From MGIIb-O5 sp036154155 (GTDB lineage: Archaea > Thermoplasmatota > Poseidoniia > Poseidoniales > Thalassarchaeaceae), in contig JAYZLP010000002.1 of the NCBI GenBank assembly GCA_036154155.1, positions 1-61,061 of the forward strand: DNA of 61,061 nucleotides. Reading direction: 5' to 3'. Numbering within the stretch: the first letter of the stretch is position 1; each line of letters begins with the position of its first letter. Positions 17,409 to 26,130 of this stretch are shown here, piece by piece. The position numbers and the translations under genes are program-made. The notes beneath the pieces are model-generated. The model ran no database searches. It was not told the DNA's origin and saw nothing but the letters and a program-made list of their open reading frames with translations.

Positions 17409-18218
17409 CTACCCAAGGGCCACATCAAGAACCATCATTATGGTAAATCCGATCATCAGGCCCATGGTGGCAATGTCTCCATTCTTCCCCCTATGTGCTT
17501 CGGGGACTAGCTCTTCGACGACGACGAAAATCATCGCACCAGCAGCGAACGCCAGGGCATAGGGAAGAATGGGGGTCATGTAGATTATTGCCGCTGCCCC
17601 TATGACGGCTGAAATAGGCTCGACTAGTGCAGACAACTGGCCCCACCAGAAACTCTCTTTCCTCGAAAGCCCCTCTCTCCTCAGTGGAACGGAAACTGCC
17701 GCACCTTCTGGAAAGTTCTGGATTCCGATTCCAATTGAAAGTGCGATTGCAGCCCCTATTCCGTCACCGGAAGCTGCTGCACCAAAGGCAACCCCCACAG
17801 CCAAACCCTCGGGTATGTTGTGGAGTGTTATGGCCGAAATGAGGAGCTTGCTCCTATGCCACGTTGTCTTGACCCCCTCAACCTCCTCAGGAGGCGCCCC
17901 TGGGTGGAGGTGCGGCAGGTATGCATCGATCAGCCTCATCCCCGCTCCCCCTAGGATGAAACCAAATGCAGCGGGCAAAACCTTCTCCAGACCTTCCCCT
18001 GGAGTCTGATCTATTGCTGGGCCCAATAGGCCGAAGCAACTCGCAGCAATCATCACACCAGCGGCGAAACCAAGCATCCCATCCAGCATCTTGCGATCAA
18101 TTTCCGCGAAGAAGAAAACCAAACCCGCGCCAGCTGCGGTCATGAACCAGGTGAAAAGGCCGGCAATAAACGCCTGTAGTATTGGGTCTAGTCCCTCTAG
18201 AGTTCCAATGACATCCAT
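17409..18218 (-). CDS. ZIP-family metal transporter
   Basis: A 269-residue membrane protein with about eight hydrophobic helices. The two ZIP signature helices with metal ligands are SAITLHNIPEGLAVG and IGIQNFPEGAAVS; a histidine stretch (HLHPG) lies in the cytoplasmic loop between helices 3 and 4. ZIP proteins import Zn2+ or other divalent metals. The gene lies between xdhC and mocA on the same strand, so it could belong to the metalloenzyme cluster, but the family does not transport molybdate. ATG 18218 is used. Confidence 0.9.
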   Translation of the reverse strand: MDVIGTLEGLDPILQAFIAGLFTWFMTAAGAGLVFFFAEIDRKMLDGMLGFAAGVMIAASCFGLLGPAIDQTPGEGLEKVLPAAFGFILGGAGMRLIDAYLPHLHPGAPPEEVEGVKTTWHRSKLLISAITLHNIPEGLAVGVAFGAAASGDGIGAAIALSIGIGIQNFPEGAAVSVPLRREGLSRKESFWWGQLSALVEPISAVIGAAAIIYMTPILPYALAFAAGAMIFVVVEELVPEAHRGKNGDIATMGLMIGFTIMMVLDVALG

Positions 18219-18249
18219 GCCTCTTCGCCACCCTCCACGCTCATAGGAT

Positions 18250-18828
18250 TTACCTTAGTTCAGAGAAGGCTTCGTCTAGGGCTTCCAAGTCCGATGGCAG
18301 ATCGACGTTAAGGTGGAGGAAGGAATCTGAAACTTCCATCCTTGAAGGCTCAATCAGCCCCTTCAATGGTACAGAAGGAACGGACTCTAGAACTCTAATC
18401 GCATCCTCTCCCGAGAGAAGCAAGGGGTGCCCACCCCTCCCGTCCATCGATGGGCATGCAGTAATTTTCGAGGAAAGAAGGGAGGACAATGTAGAGTCGG
18501 AGAAACCAGGCCTATCCACAGGAACAATCAGAAATCTCCTCTCTGGGTCCAGTCCTATCCTTTTGATCCCCATCTGGACTGTACCAGTCCTTCCCAAATC
18601 CGGTTCCGGATTGCAAACCACATCGCAGTCAACTGACTCTAGGACATCTTCGAAGAGACTTTCATTAGTCACAACTACTGGATTTAGTCCATGCTTCCTC
18701 AGTCTACTAACAACCCAGCCTACTAGGTTATACTCTCCTAAATCGACTAAGGCCTTGGGTTGTCCAAGCCTCTTACTGGAACCGGCTGCCAATACCACGC
18801 ATCCGACTTCTGTCTCCATGAAGCTCAC
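18250..18828 (-). CDS. mocA: MobA-like NTP transferase, probable molybdenum cofactor cytidylyltransferase
   Basis: A 192-residue nucleotidyltransferase with the signature VVLAAGSSKRLGQPKAL at the N-terminus and LIVPVDRPGFS in the middle. Together with XdhC and a xanthine-oxidase-family enzyme, it most likely makes the cytosine-dinucleotide form of the molybdenum cofactor. Its ATG (18828) overlaps the stop of the acyl-CoA dehydrogenase gene (ATGA), so the two are translationally coupled; another ATG at 18819 is in frame. The choice of CTP over GTP is inference from context. Confidence 0.82.
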   Translation of the reverse strand: MSFMETEVGCVVLAAGSSKRLGQPKALVDLGEYNLVGWVVSRLRKHGLNPVVVTNESLFEDVLESVDCDVVCNPEPDLGRTGTVQMGIKRIGLDPERRFLIVPVDRPGFSDSTLSSLLSSKITACPSMDGRGGHPLLLSGEDAIRVLESVPSVPLKGLIEPSRMEVSDSFLHLNVDLPSDLEALDEAFSELR

Positions 18829-19970
18829 GAGCCTCGCAGCATCTCTCTGCCGATAATCAGCCTCTGAATCTGGCTCGACCCTTCGAAAATCTGAACCACC
18901 TTTGCCCCGCGCATCCTCCTCGCTACTGGGTATTCCTCAGAGTAACCATATCCTCCGAATACCTGCACAGCATCAGTTGTTACTTCCATAGCTATGTCAG
19001 CTGCAAATCTTTTGGCATGCGCTGCCTCAAGTGTATTCCTTTCTCCGGAGTCGGACTTGATAGCAGCTTTCCAAGTAAGCATCCTAGCGGCCTCCACCTT
19101 GGTCGCCATATCCGCTAGCATGAAGGAAATGGCCTGATGTTTGACGATAGGCTTCCCAAACGTGCTTCTATCGGTCGCGTACTGAATAGCCTCCTCCAAA
19201 GCGCCCCTCGCATTTCCGACGGCATGAGCAGAAATAGTGGGCCTTGAAAGGTCAAACGCCTTCATTGCGTTCATCCATCCTCCATTCTCTTCCCCCCCAA
19301 CTAAATTTTCAGATGGGACTCTGACATCAGTGAAAGTAACTGAACGAGTGTCAGAGCACCTCTGCCCCATGTTGTCCTCCTTCTTTCCTAGCTCCACTCC
19401 TTCTGAGCTTGCATCAACAATGAAACCGCTCATTCCTTGATATCCAGCTGTCTTGTCGGTGTAAGCCAGAACGAAAAACCAGTCTGCATAACCAGCCCCA
19501 GTTATCCACATCTTGCTACCATTCAGGATGTAGTCATCCCCATCCTTTACTGCCTCCGTCTGAATTGATTGTACATCACTACCTGCCCCAGGCTCGGTTA
19601 CGCAATAAGATGCGATGCACCCCTCTGATACCTTGGTCAGATAACGCTCCTTCTGATCCTCAGTCCCGCCAGTTAGTATCGGGTATGAAGCTAGCATGGT
19701 ACTTCCACACGCAGTAGCGAAACCAGGGTCGCCAGCACCGAATTCCTCACAGACGAGGACTTCTTCGAAAGAACCCATGCCGCCCCCTCCGTACTTTTCA
19801 GGGATCTTCAAGGTCAGTAAGCCGTTATCACTGGCCTTTCGAATTGCTTCCCTGGGAAACTCACTATCCCTGTCCCATCTACCTGCATGAGGCTTTATTT
19901 CTTCATTGGCGAAGTCTCTAGCTAGCTCCTGAAGCATTAGCTGCTCCTCGCTCAATGCAAAGTCGACCAT
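18825..19970 (-). CDS. Acyl-CoA dehydrogenase
   Basis: A 381-residue FAD enzyme that oxidises an acyl-CoA to the 2-enoyl-CoA and passes electrons to an electron-transfer flavoprotein. Family blocks are EKYGGGGMGSFEEVLVCEEF, CVTEPGAGSDVQSIQT, KMWITGAGYADW and VQVFGGYGYSEEYPV. The C-terminal FEGSSQIQRLIIGREM holds the expected catalytic glutamate. Coupled to mocA by a 4-base overlap, it may work in the same catabolic route as the molybdenum hydroxylase. Chain-length or aromatic specificity cannot be read from sequence. Confidence 0.94.
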   Translation of the reverse strand: MVDFALSEEQLMLQELARDFANEEIKPHAGRWDRDSEFPREAIRKASDNGLLTLKIPEKYGGGGMGSFEEVLVCEEFGAGDPGFATACGSTMLASYPILTGGTEDQKERYLTKVSEGCIASYCVTEPGAGSDVQSIQTEAVKDGDDYILNGSKMWITGAGYADWFFVLAYTDKTAGYQGMSGFIVDASSEGVELGKKEDNMGQRCSDTRSVTFTDVRVPSENLVGGEENGGWMNAMKAFDLSRPTISAHAVGNARGALEEAIQYATDRSTFGKPIVKHQAISFMLADMATKVEAARMLTWKAAIKSDSGERNTLEAAHAKRFAADIAMEVTTDAVQVFGGYGYSEEYPVARRMRGAKVVQIFEGSSQIQRLIIGREMLRGS

Positions 19971-19993
19971 GCTCTCAGGAGCGGGTACAGGGA

Positions 19994-20935
19994 TTAGAGT
20001 ATTATGGACATGTAAACGAGATATCCAATAACCATTGAGACCCCTGTAATCTTCCCTATTTCGCGGTCATCCAGTAGCATCGCGGCGACTAGGCCCGACG
20101 TAACTAGGACTACCCAAATGTCCCTGTCTGCGAAGTTTGGGGAAATCAAGATCCCGCCACCAATTGCCGCTGTGGCTCCGAGGATTCCCAGGATGTTCAT
20201 CATATTCGATCCAAGAATGTTGCCAACAGCAACTCCTCCCTGCCCCCTTAGGCCAGCTACTAGAGTCACCGCAAGCTCAGGTAATGAAGTACCCAAAGCC
20301 ACGACGGATAGGCCTATGACGGCCTCAGAAATCCCGAGATCGGTCGCTATCCCCGTAGCCCCTCCGACTAGGAACTCCGCCCCTTTCCAGATCAAAGCCC
20401 CTCCAATGATGGTGACTATCATCGCAATCACAATATTGTCGGGAACCCATGATTCATCAAATTGATTTTCAATTTCTTCTTTGGAATTAACATATGAGTA
20501 TGAATAGTAACCAGCAAGAAGCGCTAGCATCAGTATTCCGAAGAACCAAGTTATCTCCCCAAAGATGACCAGTGCTAGCAGAATGAGGGTAGCAAGAATC
20601 ATCGCCACAGCGTCCCTTCTAACCCCCTCTCCCGGGTCGGAAGCGGCACCTAGGATCGATGCCGTACCAAGTACAAGCATTACATTAGCAACATTGGAAC
20701 CCAATACTCCCCCGACTGCAATATCTGGCTGACCTCCTGCTACTGCTTCCAGTGATACAGCCAACTCCGGCAAAGACGTACCTATTGCCACTATGGTGAA
20801 ACCAATTAGAAGGGGCGGGACCCTCATCTTCTTCGCTATGGCCACTGCTCCCTGGACGACGACTTCGCCCCCTCCCAGAAGGAGTACGAACCCCCCAATC
20901 ACCAAAAGCCAGTCAGATGACATGGAAGCATCCAT
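19994..20935 (-). CDS. Na+/Ca2+ exchanger-family (CaCA, YrbG-like) cation antiporter
   Basis: A membrane antiporter of about 313 residues with two homologous halves. Each half has the alpha-repeat: FTIVAIGTSLPELAVSLEA with LGSNVANVMLVLG in the first, and LSVVALGTSLPELAVTLVA with LGSNMMNILGILGA in the second. This is the signature of the CaCA superfamily, which exchanges Na+ or K+ for Ca2+. ATG 20935 (MDASMSSDWLL) is chosen because the longer frame to 20995 would overlap the upstream E1 gene. Ion specificity is not certain. Confidence 0.92.
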   Translation of the reverse strand: MDASMSSDWLLVIGGFVLLLGGGEVVVQGAVAIAKKMRVPPLLIGFTIVAIGTSLPELAVSLEAVAGGQPDIAVGGVLGSNVANVMLVLGTASILGAASDPGEGVRRDAVAMILATLILLALVIFGEITWFFGILMLALLAGYYSYSYVNSKEEIENQFDESWVPDNIVIAMIVTIIGGALIWKGAEFLVGGATGIATDLGISEAVIGLSVVALGTSLPELAVTLVAGLRGQGGVAVGNILGSNMMNILGILGATAAIGGGILISPNFADRDIWVVLVTSGLVAAMLLDDREIGKITGVSMVIGYLVYMSIIL

Positions 20936-20985
20936 GCAACTACGAAAGGAGACGGACTCATGACGGTTTCCATGAGCACTACAAA

Positions 20986-23856
20986 CTATCCACAAGACCT
21001 GATTACGTGCCTCAGTACTAGGTCAGAAGTCGGAATTGTGTGATCTTCCAATGTTGGGGAGAAAGGCACGGGGGTGTCCAATGCGCCAATCACTGTAGGT
21101 GGACTTTCAAGACTCCAAAATGCCTGTTCTAGAATCCTGCTGCTAATCGTATGGCCCAATCCACCGGTCCATTGGGCCTCTTGGAGGATTACCAGCCTAC
21201 CCGTTCTGAGCGTGGAGTCGACGCAAGTTTCAACGTCAAATGGCTGAAGGGTCCTCAGATCAACAACCTCGACTTCAACTCCTTTCTCAGAGGCTCTTTC
21301 TGCAGCATCAAGAGCAATGTGTACCATGGCTCCCCATGTTACAATTGTGATATCCTTGCCCCCTCTGACAACCTTCGCCTTCCCGATAGATGTTTCACCT
21401 GCTTCCAATCTACGATGAACAGAATCAGTGTCAACAATTTGGTTTATCGAATCGCCCCATCCCGTCATGCCCCCTCTGAGCCCGTATAGTCCAATATGCT
21501 CCAGGAATACGACTGGGTCAGGCAGTGCGTGCCCTTCGATTAGTAGATCATACGCATCTTGTGGGTTGCTCGGGAAAGCGATAACAAGGCCCGGGTCATT
21601 GACGAACCAAGATTCAATCATGTTCGCATGGAAGGGACCGCTCCTAGTTTTCGCACCCAATGGTATCCTTACTGTCATCGGAACATCCGCCCCCCACCTC
21701 CACCTCAGTTGTGCGGCATTGTTAATCAGTGGATTCATGGCCAGAGCCGCAAAACCCCCGAATTGTATCTCTGCCATGGGCTTCATTCCACCTAGGGCCG
21801 CCCCAGTAGCTGAATTGATGATTATCGACTCAGAAAGGGGCATGTCGAGTAATTTCGACTGATGCCCCTTGGTCCTCAGAGGAATGTTCATTCCGAATGC
21901 ACCAGCAACCTCCATGTCCTCACCCATGAATACGATCTGTTCACCGTATTTTTCAGCCAGAGAAACCATAGCGTTCTGGATGGACCTGCTAAACGTCCAA
22001 GAATTGGGCGCATCAGAAAATTGCATTGAAATTTCGCCAGGGGCAAGCTCACTCTCTCCAGCCCGCCTTTCCGAGCTCATCGTGTCAAACTGCTGTGCAT
22101 GACTCCTTGCGTTGTAAATTGAAGTAACTCCCTCGCCCACGCTGTTCCCCTCTGGCCATGGCATCTCCTCCATCGCCACCCTTGAATCATCGACGAATTC
22201 CCTTTCCTCTGATTCCATGGCTTGCAATTCCTTCTCACTAGCCCCTAGCCCGATTAACAGGTTTCTGTGATTCGGAAGAGGATCTTTATCGGACCAGTAA
22301 GACATCAAATCTCGATCAACATAACCAGGAGGGGTGCCTGAAATTGAACCTAGGTAAAGGTCATCATGGTGGTGGGCATGTCCACAACCACGCATAGTTT
22401 CAACGTGAATAAGGGTGGCCCCTCCCCCTGATATCGCAATCTCCCTAGCGACGCAAACTGAAGAATAGAATTGAGAGGGATCAGACCCATCTATGGTCCA
22501 CGAGGGTATGCCCATAGCGTATCCCTTGTCTCCAAATGTCTCTGCACCAGATTGCCCAACAACAAACGTATCGAGGGCAATTTGGTTATTCTGAATCATG
22601 TAGCATATTGGCAACCCCCTGGTTCCAGCCAGATTCATCGCCTCCCAGAATTCCCCGCTACTACTACAGCCCTCTCCCACCGGGGCCAAATGGAACCTAT
22701 CGAGCCCCATCCTGAGGGATGCTAGAGCTACACCCGTGGCAGTGGCACTAGCAATCGGCAGGGGAGCAGTTGGAGGAAGTATGCCCTTTTCCCAATTCCC
22801 AATGTGTAAATCTCTCCCGCCCGCGCCTTCATTGCCACCATCCATGTAGGAGCCGGATTTGCCCATTTGGGCAGATAGTACCTCCAAGGGGGTCTGGCCC
22901 ATTGCCAGTGCCAATCCTACATCTCTGATCATTGGGGCTACAATATCCGAAATACCTGATCCTCCCTCTGGATTATCTATGGCTCTCTCCATTGCAGATG
23001 CGCATGCCACAATGCCCTCCTGCCACGTTGACCTGAATCCCTTGCCCCCAAATCTCCCGCCATCTGGGGTGGGAACTCCGTCCGTAAAAAGCTCCTTCAG
23101 GTGTTCATCAATAATCCTAGTCCGAGTCATCCACCTCTGCCATTGTATTCGCTGCTCTAGGCTGATCGATGATTCGTATGCAATTCTCCTAAGGCAAATC
23201 CGAATATCCAGTAGGAACCTGTCATTCCTCCTACCTATGTGACTTGCTCCGGTTCTCCGGGGTATGACCTCCGATTCACCAACCTCTGCAATTAGTGGTT
23301 CAAGGATACGCTCTGAAAGGGCCTCTCTAATCCGATTCACAAGGTCGATACAGAATTCATGGTAGGACCCACCATCAAATGATGACGGCAAGCGCGCTTC
23401 GTCCCAGCACGTGGCCACAATTTCCAGATGTCCATCGTGCCTCTCTGCAACGAATCTGAGTAATTCAGACCTAGCCCTTGTCGATTGGAGCGGGTGCACG
23501 AATTGTAATTCGGAAATGGGTGCCCAGTCCCTAGCGTGGATGACGGGGAGGTCAGTTTGTTTTGGAGTGTCTGAGACACCCTCAAACCCCTCTCGCCCCG
23601 CATCCTTGATCCGCTCGTCCCTCCTCATGCATTCTTTCTCCAACTCCTCTATGCTTACCGACAACGCCCTCTCCCATACTTCGACCCCTCTGCGCCTCCC
23701 TTTTCCTGAGCTCGACCTATCGAGGGTCACTCTCACTCTGGAACCGCATTCCATACATGTTCGGTCTAGCCTAGAGGTTCCCCCACTCCTCGTCTTCCAG
23801 ACCTGGTGTTTCGAGCAATCCGGGCATTTCCACAGTCCTCGTCTAGGGTCCTTCAT
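20986..23856 (-). CDS. Fused alpha-beta 2-oxoacid dehydrogenase E1 with N-terminal zinc ribbon
   Basis: A thiamine-diphosphate decarboxylating dehydrogenase with both E1 subunits in one 956-residue chain. Residues 11-37 form a zinc ribbon (CPDC, 19 residues, CMEC). Residues about 50-230 are an unrecognised region. E1-alpha follows from about 235, with the ThDP motif starting GEGCSSSGEFWEAM near 395 and ending in QNNQIA. E1-beta runs from about 620, with VFMGEDMEVAGAFG and LDMPLSESIIINSATGAALGG. No E2 or E3 gene is adjacent. ATG 23856 is chosen because it sits about 30 bases below a TATA-like box; a longer frame reaches 23886. Substrate could be branched-chain 2-oxoacids or pyruvate. Confidence 0.85.
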   Translation of the reverse strand: MKDPRRGLWKCPDCSKHQVWKTRSGGTSRLDRTCMECGSRVRVTLDRSSSGKGRRRGVEVWERALSVSIEELEKECMRRDERIKDAGREGFEGVSDTPKQTDLPVIHARDWAPISELQFVHPLQSTRARSELLRFVAERHDGHLEIVATCWDEARLPSSFDGGSYHEFCIDLVNRIREALSERILEPLIAEVGESEVIPRRTGASHIGRRNDRFLLDIRICLRRIAYESSISLEQRIQWQRWMTRTRIIDEHLKELFTDGVPTPDGGRFGGKGFRSTWQEGIVACASAMERAIDNPEGGSGISDIVAPMIRDVGLALAMGQTPLEVLSAQMGKSGSYMDGGNEGAGGRDLHIGNWEKGILPPTAPLPIASATATGVALASLRMGLDRFHLAPVGEGCSSSGEFWEAMNLAGTRGLPICYMIQNNQIALDTFVVGQSGAETFGDKGYAMGIPSWTIDGSDPSQFYSSVCVAREIAISGGGATLIHVETMRGCGHAHHHDDLYLGSISGTPPGYVDRDLMSYWSDKDPLPNHRNLLIGLGASEKELQAMESEEREFVDDSRVAMEEMPWPEGNSVGEGVTSIYNARSHAQQFDTMSSERRAGESELAPGEISMQFSDAPNSWTFSRSIQNAMVSLAEKYGEQIVFMGEDMEVAGAFGMNIPLRTKGHQSKLLDMPLSESIIINSATGAALGGMKPMAEIQFGGFAALAMNPLINNAAQLRWRWGADVPMTVRIPLGAKTRSGPFHANMIESWFVNDPGLVIAFPSNPQDAYDLLIEGHALPDPVVFLEHIGLYGLRGGMTGWGDSINQIVDTDSVHRRLEAGETSIGKAKVVRGGKDITIVTWGAMVHIALDAAERASEKGVEVEVVDLRTLQPFDVETCVDSTLRTGRLVILQEAQWTGGLGHTISSRILEQAFWSLESPPTVIGALDTPVPFSPTLEDHTIPTSDLVLRHVIRSCG

Positions 23857-23883
23857 ACATTCTCCGAGGGAAACATAGTACAA

Positions 23884-23890
23884 CAATTAT
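23884..23890 (-). promoter_or_regulatory. TATA-like element upstream of the fused E1 gene
   Basis: The minus strand reads ATAATTG, centred about 32 bases upstream of ATG 23856, inside an AT-rich gap. This would give a very short leader. Confidence 0.4.
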
Positions 23891-24012
23891 TCGATTGATT
23901 GAAGAAAATTTCACCACATATTGGGAAAAATACGCCAATAAACCGATTACATGAAGATAATTATTACTTTTTACCATAAAAAAACGCTATACTGAAATAT
24001 ATTTCACCACAA
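23887..24012. other. AT-rich intergenic region with an 11-base direct repeat
   Basis: The 126 bases between the E1 gene and the ThiF-rhodanese stop are among the most AT-rich in the window. ATTTCACCACA occurs twice in the same orientation (23908-23918 and 24001-24011), 93 bases apart; a run of seven A lies at 23978-23984. It probably holds the transcript end of the flavin operon and promoter elements for the E1 gene. Confidence 0.5.
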
Positions 24013-25113
24013 TTAATATTTAGCAATACTGGAATCCACTGAATCAGACCACAAATGTATCCCACCTTCCAAGTTCAGTACTCTTTCATTTTCCCATCCG
24101 GCTTGGACTAGGAATCTCACGACCGCACCAGACCTGCCTCCCGTTCTGCAGTAAACAACAATGTCCCGATCGGAAGGAATTTCGGAAACTCTCTGGGGAA
24201 CTGAAGTGTGTGTAATTCTCAGGTCCGTCCCTTCCAGGGTCACTATGCCTTCTTCGATTTCAGAACGCACATCTAGTAGAAACGGCATCCAACCCTCTTT
24301 CTTCTTGGACACGAAATCAACAGGTCTAATCGAACTCACTCCCAAATTATCATCTCCGAGGCTGGTCACAGCAGCCCTCTCAGGATTGCGATTGAATGTA
24401 AGGACCCTAGTAATCATTGTCAGAGAGTCGACCGTGAGTAGCTTTCCACTGAGGGAGTCCCCAATCCCCAGTATTATCTTCAGTGCCTCTGTAGCCTGAA
24501 TGGTTCCAACTAAGCCGGGTAGAACCCCCAATACTCCTGCCTCTGCGCAGTTGGGGGCCAATTCGGGCGGCGGCGGCTCTGGAAACAGGTCCCTGTAGTT
24601 GGGCCCTCCCTCGTAATTGAATGTCGAAACTTGGCCTTCGAATCTGTGTACGCTGCCGAATACCCACGGTTTTCCAAGAATCTCGCAGGCGTCCCCAATG
24701 AGATATCTCGTCTCAAAGTTGTCAGTTCCGTCGATTATAACGTCATATTCAGAAATGATCGACAAAGCATTTCCCCCGGTCAACCGTTCCACGATTGGCA
24801 AGAAATCCCCGTCCTCATTCAATTCCTTCAGTCTCATCGATGCTGATTGTGCCTTAGGATCCCCGATGCTAGAGGAGGAGTGTATCACCTGCCTTTGGAG
24901 ATTTGAGAGGTCCACGGAGTCGTGGTCGATAATTCCAATCTTCCCTATTCCTGCTGCAGCCAAGTAAAGTAGTGCGGGGGAGCCAAGACCCCCTGCTCCA
25001 ACCACTAGGACAGAGGATTCCAGCAATCTGGCCTGGCCCTTCTCACCGACATGGGGGAGCACCAAGTGTCGTGCATATCTCCGCCGCTCCTCCTCGCTCA
25101 GCGGGTCCACCAT
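24013..25113 (-). CDS. ThiF/MoeB-like adenylyltransferase fused to a rhodanese domain
   Basis: The N-terminal E1-like domain (about residues 1-245) has RYARHLVLPHVGEKGQARL, the nucleotide loop VLVVGAGGLGSPALLYLAAAG, and CAEAGVLGVLPG with the catalytic-type cysteine. A C-terminal rhodanese domain follows with VVYCRTGGRSG, the active-site cysteine loop. Such MoeZ-type proteins activate a ubiquitin-like sulfur carrier for molybdopterin, thiamine or tRNA thiolation. The four cysteines that bind structural zinc in MoeB are missing: PNYRDLFPEPPPP and RNPERAAV replace the usual CxxC positions. ATG 25113 is chosen; a frame to 25182 would overlap trxB. Confidence 0.88.
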   Translation of the reverse strand: MVDPLSEEERRRYARHLVLPHVGEKGQARLLESSVLVVGAGGLGSPALLYLAAAGIGKIGIIDHDSVDLSNLQRQVIHSSSSIGDPKAQSASMRLKELNEDGDFLPIVERLTGGNALSIISEYDVIIDGTDNFETRYLIGDACEILGKPWVFGSVHRFEGQVSTFNYEGGPNYRDLFPEPPPPELAPNCAEAGVLGVLPGLVGTIQATEALKIILGIGDSLSGKLLTVDSLTMITRVLTFNRNPERAAVTSLGDDNLGVSSIRPVDFVSKKKEGWMPFLLDVRSEIEEGIVTLEGTDLRITHTSVPQRVSEIPSDRDIVVYCRTGGRSGAVVRFLVQAGWENERVLNLEGGIHLWSDSVDSSIAKY

Positions 25114-25160
25114 GTGCTTGCGAATATGAACAAGGACATTTGGCCTTCGGTCCAAAAGTC

Positions 25161-26090
25161 TCAGTGCTGGTCTTCTAGCCACCTTTCAGCATCTATAGCA
25201 GCTTGACACCCCATCCCAGCCGCCGTAATGGCCTGCCTGTATCTCGTATCCACAACATCTCCAGCGGCGAAGACTCCTTCCACACTGGTCATCGTATTCG
25301 ACTTGTGCAGGATGTACCCCTCGTCATCCATCTCAACCTGATTCTCTAGATACTGGGTAATCGGCTTGTGACCAATGGCAATGAATGCCCCGCTGCACGA
25401 AATCTCCTCCTCACTTCCATCACGTGGATCTTCGAGAATGGCACCAGTAAGTCCGTTTTCATCAGAAGTCCAAGACTTCACTTGTCTGAAAGTCTTGATT
25501 TCGATCTTAGGATGGGCCTCAGCACGCTCATACATCACCTTGGAGGCTCGAAAAACATCTCTTCTGTGGATAATCGTGACCTTGCTTGCGAATCTAGTAA
25601 GGAAAGTAGCCTCTTCCATGGCCGAGTCCCCTCCCCCTACTACTATGACTTCCTCGTCCCGGAAAAACGCACCGTCGCATGTTGCACATGTGGAGATCCC
25701 CCTGCCCTTCTGAGCCTCCTCGCCCTCGGCCCCTAGCCAGATGGCCTCGGCACCTGTGCAGATGATTACGGATTCAGCCCGGAATTCCTCTCCCTCAACC
25801 CAAACTTTGTGAGGTTGGCTCGAGAAATCTACTCTTTCCACATTCTTATCATGGACTTCGAGGCCAAATCTCTCTGCTTGCTCTCTCATATGAACCATCA
25901 TCTCCGGTCCGCCTACTCCTGTCGGGTATCCGGGGAAGTTCTCTACATCAGAAGTTAGCATTAGCTGCCCCCCTGACATGTATCCAGCAAACATTAGTGG
26001 CTCCAAAAGTGCCCTAGCCGCATACAGTCCGGCAGTATAACCTGCAGGTCCTGACCCAATGATGATGACGTTGCGAACTCCCTCGGCCAC
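25161..26090 (-). CDS. trxB: Thioredoxin reductase
   Basis: A flavoprotein disulfide reductase of about 309 residues that reduces thioredoxin with NAD(P)H. The FAD loop is NVIIIGSGPAGYTAGLYAARA, the redox pair is CATC in the ISTCATCDGAFF block, the nucleotide loop is VIVVGGGDSAMEEA, and the C-terminal FAD motif is VEGVFAAGDV. I chose GTG 26090 because translation from it begins MAEGVRNVIIIGSG, typical of the family; ATG 26174 would overlap ribH. It ends the flavin operon, fitting its own need for FAD. Confidence 0.94.
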   Translation of the reverse strand: MAEGVRNVIIIGSGPAGYTAGLYAARALLEPLMFAGYMSGGQLMLTSDVENFPGYPTGVGGPEMMVHMREQAERFGLEVHDKNVERVDFSSQPHKVWVEGEEFRAESVIICTGAEAIWLGAEGEEAQKGRGISTCATCDGAFFRDEEVIVVGGGDSAMEEATFLTRFASKVTIIHRRDVFRASKVMYERAEAHPKIEIKTFRQVKSWTSDENGLTGAILEDPRDGSEEEISCSGAFIAIGHKPITQYLENQVEMDDEGYILHKSNTMTSVEGVFAAGDVVDTRYRQAITAAGMGCQAAIDAERWLEDQH

Positions 26091-26130
26091 GAGCCTCCCA
26101 ATGTGGGGACGTCCTTCAACTCTACCTCTG

